Positions 44,139 through 52,455 of a stretch of 64,000 bases of DNA are shown here, in pieces. Where the stretch lies: assembly GCF_036924745.1 (NCBI RefSeq), contig NZ_JAZHSD010000001.1, positions 4,650,001 to 4,714,000 of the forward strand. The letters are read 5' to 3'. The notes under the pieces were generated by a model. The model worked only from the letters and a program-made list of their open reading frames with translations, searched no databases and was not told the origin of the DNA. The stretch is from Bradyrhizobium sp. AZCC 1693 (GTDB lineage Bacteria; Pseudomonadota; Alphaproteobacteria; Rhizobiales; Xanthobacteraceae). Both the position numbers and the translations under genes were made by a program. Numbering within the stretch: the first letter of the stretch is position 1; the number at the start of each line of letters is the position of its first letter.

Positions 44139-44759
44139 TCAGGCGGGCTGCAGCAGCGCCTTGCGAACCAGATCCGCGGTGTTGCGGGCGCCAAGCTTGC
44201 GCATGGCCTCGGCGCGATGGCTCTCGAATGTCCTTGGGCTGATATTCATCCGCAAGGCGCCCTGCTTGTTGGAGCAGCCTTCGCTAATAAGGCTCAGCAC
44301 CTCGCGCTCGCGCTTGGTCAGCGGCTTCTGGCCGGCCTCCGGGGTGAACATCAGGCCCGCCCTGCGGGCGCCATCCGCGGGGTGGCGGGCCGGGGCCTCG
44401 CGCATCTGCTTGCCAGCGGCATCGGAGGCCGGCGCCGGATGATTGTCCGATATCTGCTTCACCAGGGCGCAAACGCGCTCGGTTTGCTGAAGCGCATTCT
44501 CCACCACCTGTTGCAGGTAGAGCCGGTTGCCGGGCGCTTGCGAAAACTGGTGGCTGTGCTGCTTGATCTCATTCATATAGAGCAGCAACGCCGTGAGGGG
44601 ACCGTTCAACTGCCGGGCAATCGCAGCGCTCGCCTCTTCCGCGGCACGCGAGCGCGCGGCGGACAGTTGGACGATCTCAGGATTCTCTTCGAGAGGTGTG
44701 ATGCTTTCCATCCACTTCGTGAAGTGCGAATCAGCGGCGCGATGGTCTTGTCTTGACAT
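44139..44759 (-). CDS. LuxR-type regulator with a degenerate histidine-kinase dimerisation segment
   Basis: A 206-residue protein. Residues about 33-70 (LSAARSRAAEEASAAIARQLNGPLTALLLYMNEIKQHS) look like the two-helix DHp element of FixL-type kinases, in which HEL-N-x-PL holds the phospho-His; here the His position is Arg (ARQLNGPL). No ATPase or receiver domain follows. After a linker, a LuxR/FixJ HTH begins: LTKREREVLSLISEGCSNKQGALRMNISPRTFESHRAEAMRKLGARNTADLVRKALL. That HTH is closely similar to the one in the FixJ-type protein at 31104. It would bind DNA as a dimer through the kinase-like helices, independent of phosphorylation; this is inference. Confidence 0.8.
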   Translation of the reverse strand: MSRQDHRAADSHFTKWMESITPLEENPEIVQLSAARSRAAEEASAAIARQLNGPLTALLLYMNEIKQHSHQFSQAPGNRLYLQQVVENALQQTERVCALVKQISDNHPAPASDAAGKQMREAPARHPADGARRAGLMFTPEAGQKPLTKREREVLSLISEGCSNKQGALRMNISPRTFESHRAEAMRKLGARNTADLVRKALLQPA

Positions 44760-45123
44760 ATAACTATTTTATCGGTCTCGACCTTCCTTCATGGTTAATT
44801 TCTCAACCAGTAAGACTACGGAGAAATCAATCAGCATGCTCCGTTGCTGGGCCGAAACTGGCCAAAATTCGCTCGAAGTCGGCTGCTTTTGATCGAAACA
44901 GATGACCGAAAGGTAAACGCCGTAGCCCGTCACCCCCGCATTTTTACGGTAGATTCATTTACTTTCTTAATAGGATTCAACCGGATCCTCTCCCGCTTTC
45001 CGAGCCGTTTTGCGCGCGCGTCTACGCCTCCGCTCCAACGCGGCATTCCGCGTGCCTTGGCATCGCCCGGAGGGGAGATCCCCGGGGCTGAGGGGATGAG
45101 ATCAGGATCCGGCCGTCGTCGGA

Positions 45124-45213
45124 TCAGGGACGACGCAGCTTGAGGAACTTTTCGAGAAATCGTCCCGAGACGACGAACCTGAACCACCAATAGGCCATCC
45201 GCCGCGCTTTCAT
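45124..45213 (-). CDS. Possible 29-residue small protein
   Basis: A short frame MKARRMAYWWFRFVVSGRFL then EKFLKLRRP, with AAGGATCG about eight bases before the ATG. It is strongly basic and aromatic, like a small membrane-associated peptide. Support is only the ribosome site and composition. The rest of the 44760-45423 gap shows nothing else. Confidence 0.25.
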   Translation of the reverse strand: MKARRMAYWWFRFVVSGRFLEKFLKLRRP

Positions 45214-45423
45214 CGGTTCGATCCTTGCTGACTGGTGCGGCCGCTGCGCCTCGCGAACTAGCGCAAGCGCCGTCAGGTGCGTATGATTTGCTTCACAACC
45301 GGCCGCGAAAACCTGGAGGGCTGCGCCGCCATTTTCGCCGATTTCCGATTTACAGACCCCACCAGCCTCGCAATGATCGAGGCCCAACATCATCCCGCAA
45401 TGAAACCAAAAAAGGAGACGGCG

Positions 45424-45861
45424 ATGTCGCAAGCAAAGGGATCATGGATGACGGTGGCCGTGCTGGCGGGCGTCCTGGCGTTCAGTTCGGGCGCGGCGGC
45501 ACAAACCGCGCCGCCACAAACCGCATCGCCACCGGCGGAGAACGCGGCGCCGACGGCCGACAACGCCGTGATGCTGACCGTGTTCTTGAAGCACGACCAG
45601 TCGCGCCCCCTGAGCGAGCTCAACGCACAGCTCCAGCGCCAGGGATATTACAAGGCGTTCCCACCTGACGGCGTCGAGGTCGTGAGCTGGTATGTGATGA
45701 TGGGAGTAGGCCAGGTGGTGACGCTGCGGCTGCCGGCGTCGCGGTTGCGCGAAGTCAACCGTATCCTCGAGAACACCGCCTGGGGCAGCTACCGCACCGA
45801 GTTTTATCCGACCTATGATTACAAGGCGATCGGCATCGCGGCGCACGAGAAGGCGCAGTAG
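45424..45861 (+). CDS. Exported hypothetical protein
   Basis: A 145-residue protein from ATG 45424, behind AAAAAGGAGACGG. A Sec signal peptide (about residues 1-27, ending GAAA/QTA) is followed by a Pro/Ala-rich linker and a compact domain: VMLTVFLKHDQSRPLSELNAQLQRQGYYKAFPPDGVEVVSWYVMMGVGQVVTLRLPASRLREVNRILEN, then WGSYRTEFYPTYDYKAI. It looks like a small ferredoxin-like periplasmic domain. No named family is recognised. Its strong ribosome site suggests good expression. Confidence 0.75.
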   Translation: MSQAKGSWMTVAVLAGVLAFSSGAAAQTAPPQTASPPAENAAPTADNAVMLTVFLKHDQSRPLSELNAQLQRQGYYKAFPPDGVEVVSWYVMMGVGQVVTLRLPASRLREVNRILENTAWGSYRTEFYPTYDYKAIGIAAHEKAQ

Positions 45862-45901
45862 GACAGCGCGGAACAATTCCGTTCGGAAGGCCCGCGAGGG
45901 A

Positions 45902-46108
45902 TCAGCCGAGCCTGGAGATCTGTTCCTCGGTCACGACCCGCTCGATGTTCTCGGTCTTGCTCTTGATCCGATAGCGCGGGCGGCCGTCGGACTCGATCGG
46001 CAGGCAGGTCACGATGGTGTAGATGCTGCGTTCCTTCGCCGTAGCACGGCCCTGCGGGCCCTGCTGCTGGTGGTGAACGTCGTCATTGATCGCGAAATTG
46101 TGGGCCAT
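45902..46108 (-). CDS. Small conserved-looking hypothetical protein
   Basis: A 68-residue protein from ATG 46108, with GGAAAGACC upstream. The sequence TIVTCLPIESDGRPRYRIKSKTENIERVVTEEQISRL has the strand-rich pattern of a small beta domain. It is convergent with the gene at 45424. No domain name can be assigned with confidence. Confidence 0.65.
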   Translation of the reverse strand: MAHNFAINDDVHHQQQGPQGRATAKERSIYTIVTCLPIESDGRPRYRIKSKTENIERVVTEEQISRLG

Positions 46109-46208
46109 CGCCGGTCTTTCCGTTGAAAAAAGGCTTGTAGACTCAATGGCCTCGCAAGGCAACAGATCGTCGGCGGATTTTGACCGGGGCGATCCCGGGT
46201 TCCACCCG

Positions 46209-47231
46209 TCAGGCCATCAACAGCGCCTTTCGCTTAGCCACCCGCGCGATCGATTTCTCTATTGCCGAACCGGACAAGGTCATGTCGCGCAAGCTCCGTT
46301 CGACGTATTCGGCGATGGCGGCCATTTCCTGCTCCTGATCGAACAGATTGTTGCCGATGCAGAGCATGTCGATGCCGGCTTGCAGCGACTGCAGGCTGGC
46401 TTCCCGCGTGCCCAGCGCCTTTTGCAATCCCTGCATCTGCATATCGTCGGTGATCAGGAGCGTATCCGGAAGGCGCTTGCGCAAACGGCCAAGCCCCGCC
46501 GCTGACAGCGTCATCGGGTGATCCCCGTCCCATTGGCTGACGATGGCATGGCTGACCAGCACCGCATCGCCGAACATCCTTGGCGCGAGCGAATAGAACA
46601 GCTCTTCCTGTTCATCCCGAAGCGCATCGGAAATATCCATGAACCCCTGATGCGAATCGACGAGCGCGCCGCCGATGCCGGGGAAATGCTTCAGGCACAG
46701 GCCGATGCGCTGCGCCCGCGCCACCTCGCCCGCCAGCAACGCATTGGCCTCCACTTCCGCGATGTCGGCGGAGTAGGAACGCTTGATCTTTCCAATGTTC
46801 GGATTTTCGGGGTTGTAATCGACGTCGATGACGGGCGCGAAATCATAGTGAATGCCGAGCCGCCGCAACTCGGCAAAGCTCGCGGTGAGGATCGCGCGCT
46901 TCTGATCCGGCGCGAGATGATTGAACTCCTTCGCGCTCGGCAACGGCGCGAAGCCGCGGCTTTCCTTCAACCGCCGCACCAGGCCGCCTTCCTGGTCGAT
47001 GAACACCATCGGCGCGGAAGGCAGGGCGGAAATCTGCGCGCAGAGGCGCCGCACCTGTTCGGGCGACTCGATGTTGTTGTCGTATTGCTGCGTCCGGCAG
47101 GAATAGTCGAACAGGATTACGCCGCCAAGGCCGTGGCGGGCGGCGAATTGCTTCAGCCAATCCGGAACGATCTTGCCGAAGAAGCCGAGGATGAAGAGTT
47201 CGCCGATGAGCATGTGAGAGCCTTGAGGCAT
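46209..47231 (-). CDS. Glycoside hydrolase family 3 N-domain protein, NagZ-like
   Basis: A 340-residue beta-N-acetylhexosaminidase-like TIM barrel. Blocks are GGVILFDYSCRT, MVFIDQEGGLVRRLK, FAPVIDVDYNPENPNIGKIKRSYSAD, KHFPGIGGALVDSHQG, VLVSHAIVSQWDGDHPMTLSA and LLITDDMQMQGL. The nucleophile Asp is expected in TDDMQM, and the DSH in the catalytic loop keeps the Asp-His pair of NagZ. The usual PGHG reads PGIG. NagZ removes N-acetylglucosamine from anhydromuropeptides in the cytoplasm during cell-wall recycling; no signal peptide is seen here. Alternative substrates are possible. Starts at 47231 and 47213 are both plausible. Confidence 0.82.
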   Translation of the reverse strand: MPQGSHMLIGELFILGFFGKIVPDWLKQFAARHGLGGVILFDYSCRTQQYDNNIESPEQVRRLCAQISALPSAPMVFIDQEGGLVRRLKESRGFAPLPSAKEFNHLAPDQKRAILTASFAELRRLGIHYDFAPVIDVDYNPENPNIGKIKRSYSADIAEVEANALLAGEVARAQRIGLCLKHFPGIGGALVDSHQGFMDISDALRDEQEELFYSLAPRMFGDAVLVSHAIVSQWDGDHPMTLSAAGLGRLRKRLPDTLLITDDMQMQGLQKALGTREASLQSLQAGIDMLCIGNNLFDQEQEMAAIAEYVERSLRDMTLSGSAIEKSIARVAKRKALLMA

Positions 47232-47319
47232 GGTGCCTTGAGTCCGGTCAGGCCAGGTTCAGCCAATCATCGCGCCACGCATGAGGAAGATACCCGACTC
47301 GCCGCGTCAGACCAATTGG

Positions 47320-47333
47320 GTGACCTTGATCAC
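47320..47333. promoter_or_regulatory. CRP/FNR-type palindrome GTGACCTTGATCAC
   Basis: It matches the site at 878-891 at 13 of 14 bases and continues with AT in both. It is 77 bases before the start codon of the Gly/His-rich protein and lies in the gap between divergent genes (47231 and 47411). Placement suits an activator site for the plus-strand gene. Confidence 0.5.
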
Positions 47334-47370
47334 ATCGCATCACAGCCAGCGCCTCTAGGAGTGAATCATC

Positions 47371-47391
47371 GCAGAGCGATTCTCGCTCTGC
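47371..47391 (+). promoter_or_regulatory. Perfect 9-bp hairpin in the leader of the Gly/His-rich gene
   Basis: GCAGAGCGA, loop TTC, TCGCTCTGC: a tight hairpin ending just ahead of the AAGGAG ribosome site at about 47398. It could set mRNA stability or translation. No known riboswitch class is recognised. Confidence 0.45.
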
Positions 47392-47410
47392 CCAACCCAA
47401 GGAGACGTCC

Positions 47411-47686
47411 ATGACGAAGATCAAGAAGATCATTACCGCCGCTATCACTGCTCTGGCGTTGACCACCGCCTCTTTGGCCATCCCGGGTCAGGCTTTCGCT
47501 GGCGGTCATGGTCACGGTGGGCATGGCGGGCACTTTGGAGGCCACGGCCATCACGGGTTTGGCCATGGTCATTTTGGCCATGGTTTTTTTGGGCATGGTC
47601 ATCATCACCATCGCCATTTCTTCGCTTATAACAGCTGCTGGAAATGGAGCCCCTACGGCCCGGTCAATGTCTGCCGCTATTATTGA
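47411..47686 (+). CDS. Exported Gly/His-rich small protein
   Basis: A 91-residue protein. A Sec signal peptide (about residues 1-30, ending GQAFA) leaves a mature chain of about 60 residues, of which nearly half is His and Gly in GHGG, FGHGH and HHHH runs, ending in SCWKWSPYGPVNVCRYY with two Cys. Such chains bind Ni, Zn or Cu in other proteins, so a role as a periplasmic or surface metal buffer is plausible but inferred. A strong AAGGAGACG precedes the ATG, a palindrome lies upstream, and a terminator follows within 21 bases, so this is a compact single-gene unit that is probably well expressed. Confidence 0.85.
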   Translation: MTKIKKIITAAITALALTTASLAIPGQAFAGGHGHGGHGGHFGGHGHHGFGHGHFGHGFFGHGHHHHRHFFAYNSCWKWSPYGPVNVCRYY

Positions 47687-47706
47687 TTCGCGATGAAGAA
47701 AAGACG

Positions 47707-47740
47707 CTCGCCCGGGCCGAGAGGCTCGGGCGAGTTTCTC
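47707..47740 (+). terminator. Intrinsic terminator after the Gly/His-rich gene
   Basis: CTCGCCCG pairs with CGGGCGAG around a GC-rich loop, and the stem is followed by TTTCTC. It begins 20 bases after the stop codon. Confidence 0.65.
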
Positions 47741-48347
47741 GATTCCGTGATGATCACCGTGATCGACTGCATGGGCCCGGCAACCAATCTCGTGGCACGC
47801 CCATCGGCCTGTCACCATCTGGGCTCCCCATGCTGCGCCAGGTGCATTCGCGACGGTCGAGGTGATCTGCCGGTGCCCGTTTAGCGCCAACTGTCCGATC
47901 CTGATGAGACCTGACCAGGATCGGCTGGCCCGCAGGTTCGACGGCAGCTTAAGCCTCAAGGCTTACTCCGTAAGCGCCACATCCCTGAACGCGCACGTCC
48001 TTGAACGCATTTGCTTTGGCTTCCAGTGTCTTGGCTTCCAGTGTCTTGGCTTCGCGTTCGTTGCGCGTCGAATGGAACTGGCGGAGAAAGCCGGGTTCCG
48101 GCTGCGGCAAGCTGGATATGTGATGCCTAGCACATTTGTCGGCGCGCAGGTGGGCTAGGCTTCAGTTCGCGAGAGGTGCTGTGGAGAGATTTAGTCCGCG
48201 TCAGCGCGGCTCACACGCGCCTTTCTGGCACGAACAAGCAAGCTGAAAGCGTGTACAACCATGTGGCGCACCCCAAATTTCCGATCGATCGACCCGATCT
48301 CAAGCCGATCATTGCGGCCAGGATTTCGCTGCGCAATTTCGGCGGCC
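47741..48347. other. Intergenic stretch with a short tandem repeat
   Basis: About 600 bases with no convincing gene. A 15-base unit TTGGCTTCCAGTGTC is repeated at 48016 and 48031, with a partial third copy to 48053. A small plus frame across it has poor composition and no start signals. Confidence 0.5.
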
Positions 48348-49082
48348 ATGAAGCGAGCGGTTGTCGTCATTGCCTGCTGCTCCGCTCTGCTGACCGCCCC
48401 GCACACCGCCCTTGCCGACGCCGCGTCCGATCAGAAAATGGCCAATCACTACGAGCAGGCGGCGCAAGCGGGCGATGACGATGCCCAGTTCTATCTTGGG
48501 GCACTTCATTCAGCAGGCGTCGGCCGTCCGCGTAGCGACGCGGAGGCATTTCGCTGGTTCTCGCGCGCCGCCGATCAGGGGCACGCCCATGCCAGTTTGA
48601 TCGTTGCCGGTCTCTATGCGAGCGGGCGCGGCACAACGAAGGACAATGTGAAGGCCTATAGCTGGGCCTATATCGTTGCTTCGGCGAGCAAGGTCGACGA
48701 GGACCGCAACGGTGCGCGGCAACTGATGTCGCTGCTCATGAAGAAGATGACGAGCGATGAGATCGGCCGTGCCGTGGTGGCAGCAAGAGCCTGGCGCGCC
48801 GTTCGGACTGCTGGCGCGGGCAAGGCTCCGAGTATCGAAAGAGCTCTAGAGGCAGACCAAGCCGCACCGGCTGCGCCCCCACCTGCACCCGCGGTCGTGC
48901 AGCCGGCGCCCACGGTCTCGGCGGCGCCCGCGGCCTCGCAGCCGGCGCCATCCAACGTCACGGTATTGCCGGCATCTCCCAAGGCCACGTCGGCAGCTCC
49001 CGTGAAGAATGCAAAACGAGATGATGCCCGTGATCTGCTCGACCAGGTTCCATCAGGCCTGCGCAAGCGGTTTGGCTTCTGA
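48348..49082 (+). CDS. Periplasmic Sel1-repeat protein
   Basis: A 244-residue protein from ATG 48348 with a Sec signal peptide (about residues 1-24, ending ALADA). Two Sel1-like repeats follow (QAGDDDAQFYLGALHSAGVGRPRSDAEAFRWFSRAADQG and GHAHASLIVAGLYASGRGTTKDNVKAYSWAYIVAS), then a helical part and a Pro/Ala-rich tail. Sel1 solenoids act as protein-binding adaptors. It ends 16 bases before the HlyD-type gene, so it likely belongs to the same transcript and may support the exporter. Confidence 0.8.
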   Translation: MKRAVVVIACCSALLTAPHTALADAASDQKMANHYEQAAQAGDDDAQFYLGALHSAGVGRPRSDAEAFRWFSRAADQGHAHASLIVAGLYASGRGTTKDNVKAYSWAYIVASASKVDEDRNGARQLMSLLMKKMTSDEIGRAVVAARAWRAVRTAGAGKAPSIERALEADQAAPAAPPPAPAVVQPAPTVSAAPAASQPAPSNVTVLPASPKATSAAPVKNAKRDDARDLLDQVPSGLRKRFGF

Positions 49083-49098
49083 TTTAAGGGGACGCACC

Positions 49099-50304
49099 AT
49101 GAAATTGCAGCATCTCGTCGCAACCGGAATTCTGGCCGTCGCCGCGGCAGGGGCCGGCTATTACGGCTACTCCCATCTGCTTCATCCGCCATCGGTGACC
49201 ACCAGCATTGCGAGCCTCGCGGCGGTTTCCGAAGCCGTTTACGGCACAGGCACCGTCGAGCCCGAGCGCTGGGCCAAGGTGGTGCCGCTGCAGCGCCGCC
49301 GGCTGGTCGACCTTTGCCGATGCGAGGGACAGGTGGTCAAGAGCGGCCAGATCCTCGGCCGCCAGGACGACGCCGAGGAGCGCAGCGCGCTGGAACAGAT
49401 GGAAATCAATCGAGGCCAGCTCGAACGCGATCTGGCGCGCGCCGAGAAGGATCGCGACAAGAACGACGCCACGCGCACCGAGTACGAGCAGCGCTGGACC
49501 AAGCTCGAGGAAGCAAAATCGAGGATCGCCGCGCAGAAGGTGCGGCTCGACTCGCTATTGCTGAGAGCTCCGCTCGACGGCATGGTGCTGCGGCGCGACA
49601 GCGAGGTCGGCGAGATCGCCGGTCCCACCGACGTCCTGTTCTGGGTGGGACCGCCTGCACCGATGCAGGTCGTTGCCGAAATCAACGAGGAAGAAATCAA
49701 CCGCATCGCGGCCGGCCAGAAGGCTTTCCTGCGAAGCGAGGCTTTTCCCGGAAGGGCGCTGCGCGCCACGGTCTCCCAGATCACGCCCAAGGGCGACCCG
49801 ACCCGCAAGACCTTCCGCGTCTATCTGCGGCTGCCACAGGATACGCCGCTGCGGATTGGCATGTCAGTCGAGACCAATATCATTTTCCGCGAGAAGCCGG
49901 CGGCCATCGTGGTGCCGGCAGAGGCCATCGCAGGCGATTCGGTTCAGATGGTCGATGACGGCCGGATCAGGCGCGTGCCCATAACAGTCGGCATCCGCGG
50001 CAGCCGCAACACCGAGATCATCGGCGACATATCCAAGGGCACCCCTGTGCTCTCTCCCGCACGCAGGGATCTCGCTGACGGCGCCAGGATTCGCATCGAC
50101 AACAGCTTGACCCGAGCTGTGGAACCTGCGGCCGCGAGTGAACCGGCTGATCAGCCAGGCGCACCCCCCGAAGCGACCGTGGTAGCCTCGGTCACCACAG
50201 CGCCTTCGGATCCCGATGATGCGGTGATTTCGGCAGCCATGACCGCCCACATCGACTCCGTCGTCAGTGACGCGCGTCGTAACTTCATCAGCAACAGCCG
50301 GTAG
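49099..50304 (+). CDS. HlyD/MacA-type membrane fusion protein
   Basis: A 401-residue periplasmic adaptor from ATG 49099 (AAGGGGACG upstream), with an N-terminal anchor helix (LVATGILAVAAAGAGYYGY). The lipoyl/hairpin region (GTVEPERWAKVVPLQRRRLVDLCRCEGQVVKSGQILGRQDD) is split by a coiled coil rich in Glu, Arg and Lys (about 100-150). LLLRAPLDGMVLRRDSEVGEIA and the beta-barrel (VVAEINEEEINRIAAGQKAFLRSEAFPG) follow. The last 60 residues are an acidic, Pro/Ala-rich tail not typical of MacA. It is followed by a FtsX-type permease and an ATPase, giving a MacAB-like exporter. No outer-membrane TolC gene is present here. Confidence 0.88.
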   Translation: MKLQHLVATGILAVAAAGAGYYGYSHLLHPPSVTTSIASLAAVSEAVYGTGTVEPERWAKVVPLQRRRLVDLCRCEGQVVKSGQILGRQDDAEERSALEQMEINRGQLERDLARAEKDRDKNDATRTEYEQRWTKLEEAKSRIAAQKVRLDSLLLRAPLDGMVLRRDSEVGEIAGPTDVLFWVGPPAPMQVVAEINEEEINRIAAGQKAFLRSEAFPGRALRATVSQITPKGDPTRKTFRVYLRLPQDTPLRIGMSVETNIIFREKPAAIVVPAEAIAGDSVQMVDDGRIRRVPITVGIRGSRNTEIIGDISKGTPVLSPARRDLADGARIRIDNSLTRAVEPAAASEPADQPGAPPEATVVASVTTAPSDPDDAVISAAMTAHIDSVVSDARRNFISNSR

Positions 50305-50309
50305 CCGCC

Positions 50310-51548
50310 GTGAAACTTCTGTTCAGCATTGCATGGACCCATGTCAGCTCCCGGGTGCGCCAGACCCTCGTGGGCATGGCTGGCGTGTCCATGGGGGTAG
50401 GCTTCACCATCATGATGGCGGGCCTGATGCAGGGTTCGCAGATCGACTTCCTGCGGCAGCTCGTCGACACCATGCCGCATATCACGGTCGAGGATGAGCG
50501 GCGCTCCGTGCCGACACAACCCGCAGAGCAGGAATATGCGGCGGTCCAGATGCCCGACATCGCCAATGTCGGCAAACGTCCCGGCATCAAATATCCGGAA
50601 TCGGTGATGAGCTCGCTGCGCTCCTGGATCCCTGGCGACGTGGCTCCCTCGGTGAAGACCACCGCGATCATCAATCACGGCGGCGCGCGTATCGGCATCA
50701 CCTTGAGCGGCATCGACCCCCGCCGCGAGATTCATGTCTCGAAACTCGCCTCGCAAATGCGTGAGGGAAAGCTCGACGACCTTTCACGTGCGCCGAACGG
50801 CATCATCATGGGCGAGGCCCTGGCTGAAAAACTCGGCGTGAAAACCGGCAACACCGTCCTCCTGATCGGCGGCCAGGGCGTCCAACTGAATTCGACGGTG
50901 GCTGGGCTCTATCGCTCCGGCCTGAAGCGCGTCGATGAGAGCCAGATCTATTCGCTGATGGGGCCGGCGCAGGTCATGATGGGACAAAGCGGGGTCGTCA
51001 ACCAGCTGCGCCTGCGGCTGAGCGATCCGATGTCGGCGCAAAAGGTCGCAGCCCAGGTCGAAGCGCAGACTGGCTACAAATCTGTGTCCTGGCAGGAAGC
51101 CAATGCCGACCTGCTGTCGACCTTTTCCGTGCGCGACTTCATCGTGCTCACCGTGATGGGCGCGATGCTGCTGACGTCCTCCTTTGCCACCTACAACATC
51201 ATCTCGACGATCACGCACGAGAAGCGCCAGGACATCGCGATCATGAAATCGCTGGGCATGCGCGAATATGCGGTGCGACGGATCTTCATCATCGAATCCA
51301 TCATCATCGGCGTGGTCGGCATCCTGTTCGGATGGATCCTTGGTTACCTGCTCTGCTACGGCTGGTCGAAGATCACGATCTTCAATCCGCTGACGGGCAC
51401 GACCGTTCCGCTGCAGATCTATTACTCGCTGATGCACTATGTGATCGCCGGCGGCATATCCCTGCTCTGCTGCGCAGGTGCGGCCTATTTCCCGGCGCGC
51501 AAGGCAACGCGCGTGCATCCGGTCGAAATCATCAGGGGGGCATCATGA
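50310..51548 (+). CDS. FtsX/MacB-type ABC permease
   Basis: A 412-residue permease with a GTG start five bases after the HlyD stop. One N-terminal helix (TLVGMAGVSMGVGFTIMMAGLM) is followed by a large periplasmic MacB_PCD-like domain (about 45-270). Three C-terminal helices carry FtsX features: VLTVMGAMLLTSSFATYNIISTITHEKRQDIAIMKSLGMREYAVRRIFIIESIIIG and the end AAYFPARKATRVHPVEIIRG. Such proteins work as mechanotransducers that drive export of a periplasmic substrate rather than moving it across the inner membrane. The stop overlaps the ATPase start. Confidence 0.9.
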   Translation: MKLLFSIAWTHVSSRVRQTLVGMAGVSMGVGFTIMMAGLMQGSQIDFLRQLVDTMPHITVEDERRSVPTQPAEQEYAAVQMPDIANVGKRPGIKYPESVMSSLRSWIPGDVAPSVKTTAIINHGGARIGITLSGIDPRREIHVSKLASQMREGKLDDLSRAPNGIIMGEALAEKLGVKTGNTVLLIGGQGVQLNSTVAGLYRSGLKRVDESQIYSLMGPAQVMMGQSGVVNQLRLRLSDPMSAQKVAAQVEAQTGYKSVSWQEANADLLSTFSVRDFIVLTVMGAMLLTSSFATYNIISTITHEKRQDIAIMKSLGMREYAVRRIFIIESIIIGVVGILFGWILGYLLCYGWSKITIFNPLTGTTVPLQIYYSLMHYVIAGGISLLCCAGAAYFPARKATRVHPVEIIRGAS

Positions 51549-52264
51549 CTGAGGTCGCATTGCAGGCGGTGGAACTGGTCCGCCGCATCGAGGGCGCTGT
51601 TTCGCACACCCTCGTCAACGGCATTGATCTTGCGGTGAACAAGGGCGAGTTCGTCGCCATTACCGGGCCGTCGGGATCGGGCAAATCGTCGCTGCTCTAT
51701 CTGCTCGGCCTGCTCGATGCGCCCAGCGAAGGCGAGGTCATGATCTGCGGCCAGCCGACCTCGAAATTGTCGGAGTCGGACCGGGCCGATGTCCGCCTGA
51801 CCAAATGCGGTTTCGTGTTCCAGTTCCATTTCCTGCTGCCGGAGTTCACCTCGCTCGACAATGTGCTGCTGCCGATGCGGGCGGCCGGCAAGATGGCTGA
51901 GGCCGAGATGTGCGAGCGCGGCCTCTCCCTGCTGGGCTCGCTCGGGCTTAGCGAGCACGCCAACAAGCGTCCCAACCAGCTCTCTGGCGGCCAGCGCCAG
52001 CGCGTCGCCATCGCCCGCGCGCTTGCCAACCGCCCCGAGATCATCGTGGCCGACGAGCCGACCGGCGCGCTCGATACCGCATCGACCGAACAGGTGTTTT
52101 CGATCCTCCGCGACATCGCAGACCAGGGCCAGACCGTGGTCGTGGTCACCCACGATCCCGCGCTCGCCGCCCGCGCCGACCGCTGCATCCACATCGTCGA
52201 CGGCAAGATCGCGGAGATCACCGGACGGGGTGGAGGGGAGCTGGTTTGTGAGGCCGCAAGTTAG
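51545..52264 (+). CDS. ABC ATPase, LolD/MacB type
   Basis: A 239-residue ATPase whose ATG overlaps the permease stop (ATGA). Walker A GPSGSGKSSLLYLLGLLD, Q-loop FVFQFHFLLPEFTSLDNVLLP, signature LSGGQRQRVAIARALA, Walker B IIVADEPTGALD and switch His VVVVTHDPALA are the LolD/MacB branch motifs. It energises the FtsX-type permease. The operon order is adaptor, permease, ATPase. Confidence 0.93.
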   Translation: MTEVALQAVELVRRIEGAVSHTLVNGIDLAVNKGEFVAITGPSGSGKSSLLYLLGLLDAPSEGEVMICGQPTSKLSESDRADVRLTKCGFVFQFHFLLPEFTSLDNVLLPMRAAGKMAEAEMCERGLSLLGSLGLSEHANKRPNQLSGGQRQRVAIARALANRPEIIVADEPTGALDTASTEQVFSILRDIADQGQTVVVVTHDPALAARADRCIHIVDGKIAEITGRGGGELVCEAAS

Positions 52265-52455
52265 TCCTTGGATCACATTTGGCGGAGGAAGGGTGTGAAG
52301 CCCGGCTTCATCAACCAATTGTGCTCAGCCCCCCGGTTGAAGTGATTGGGCTCTCACGCTGCGGCTTTCTAGCTTGGCATGCGCAGGCTTCCGATCGGCA
52401 ACCTTCAGATCGCGGGCTCGTTTGCCTGCGCCCGGCGATCTCGCATGAGGTCCGT

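Noticed and set aside
48016..48053. CRISPR-like direct repeats
   Set aside because: Only two and a half adjacent 15-base units with no spacers; no CRISPR array or cas gene is present in the window.
47862..48158. 98-codon frame containing the FQCLGFQCLGF repeat
   Set aside because: The repeat comes from a 15-base DNA tandem repeat; no ribosome site, no domain, poor composition.
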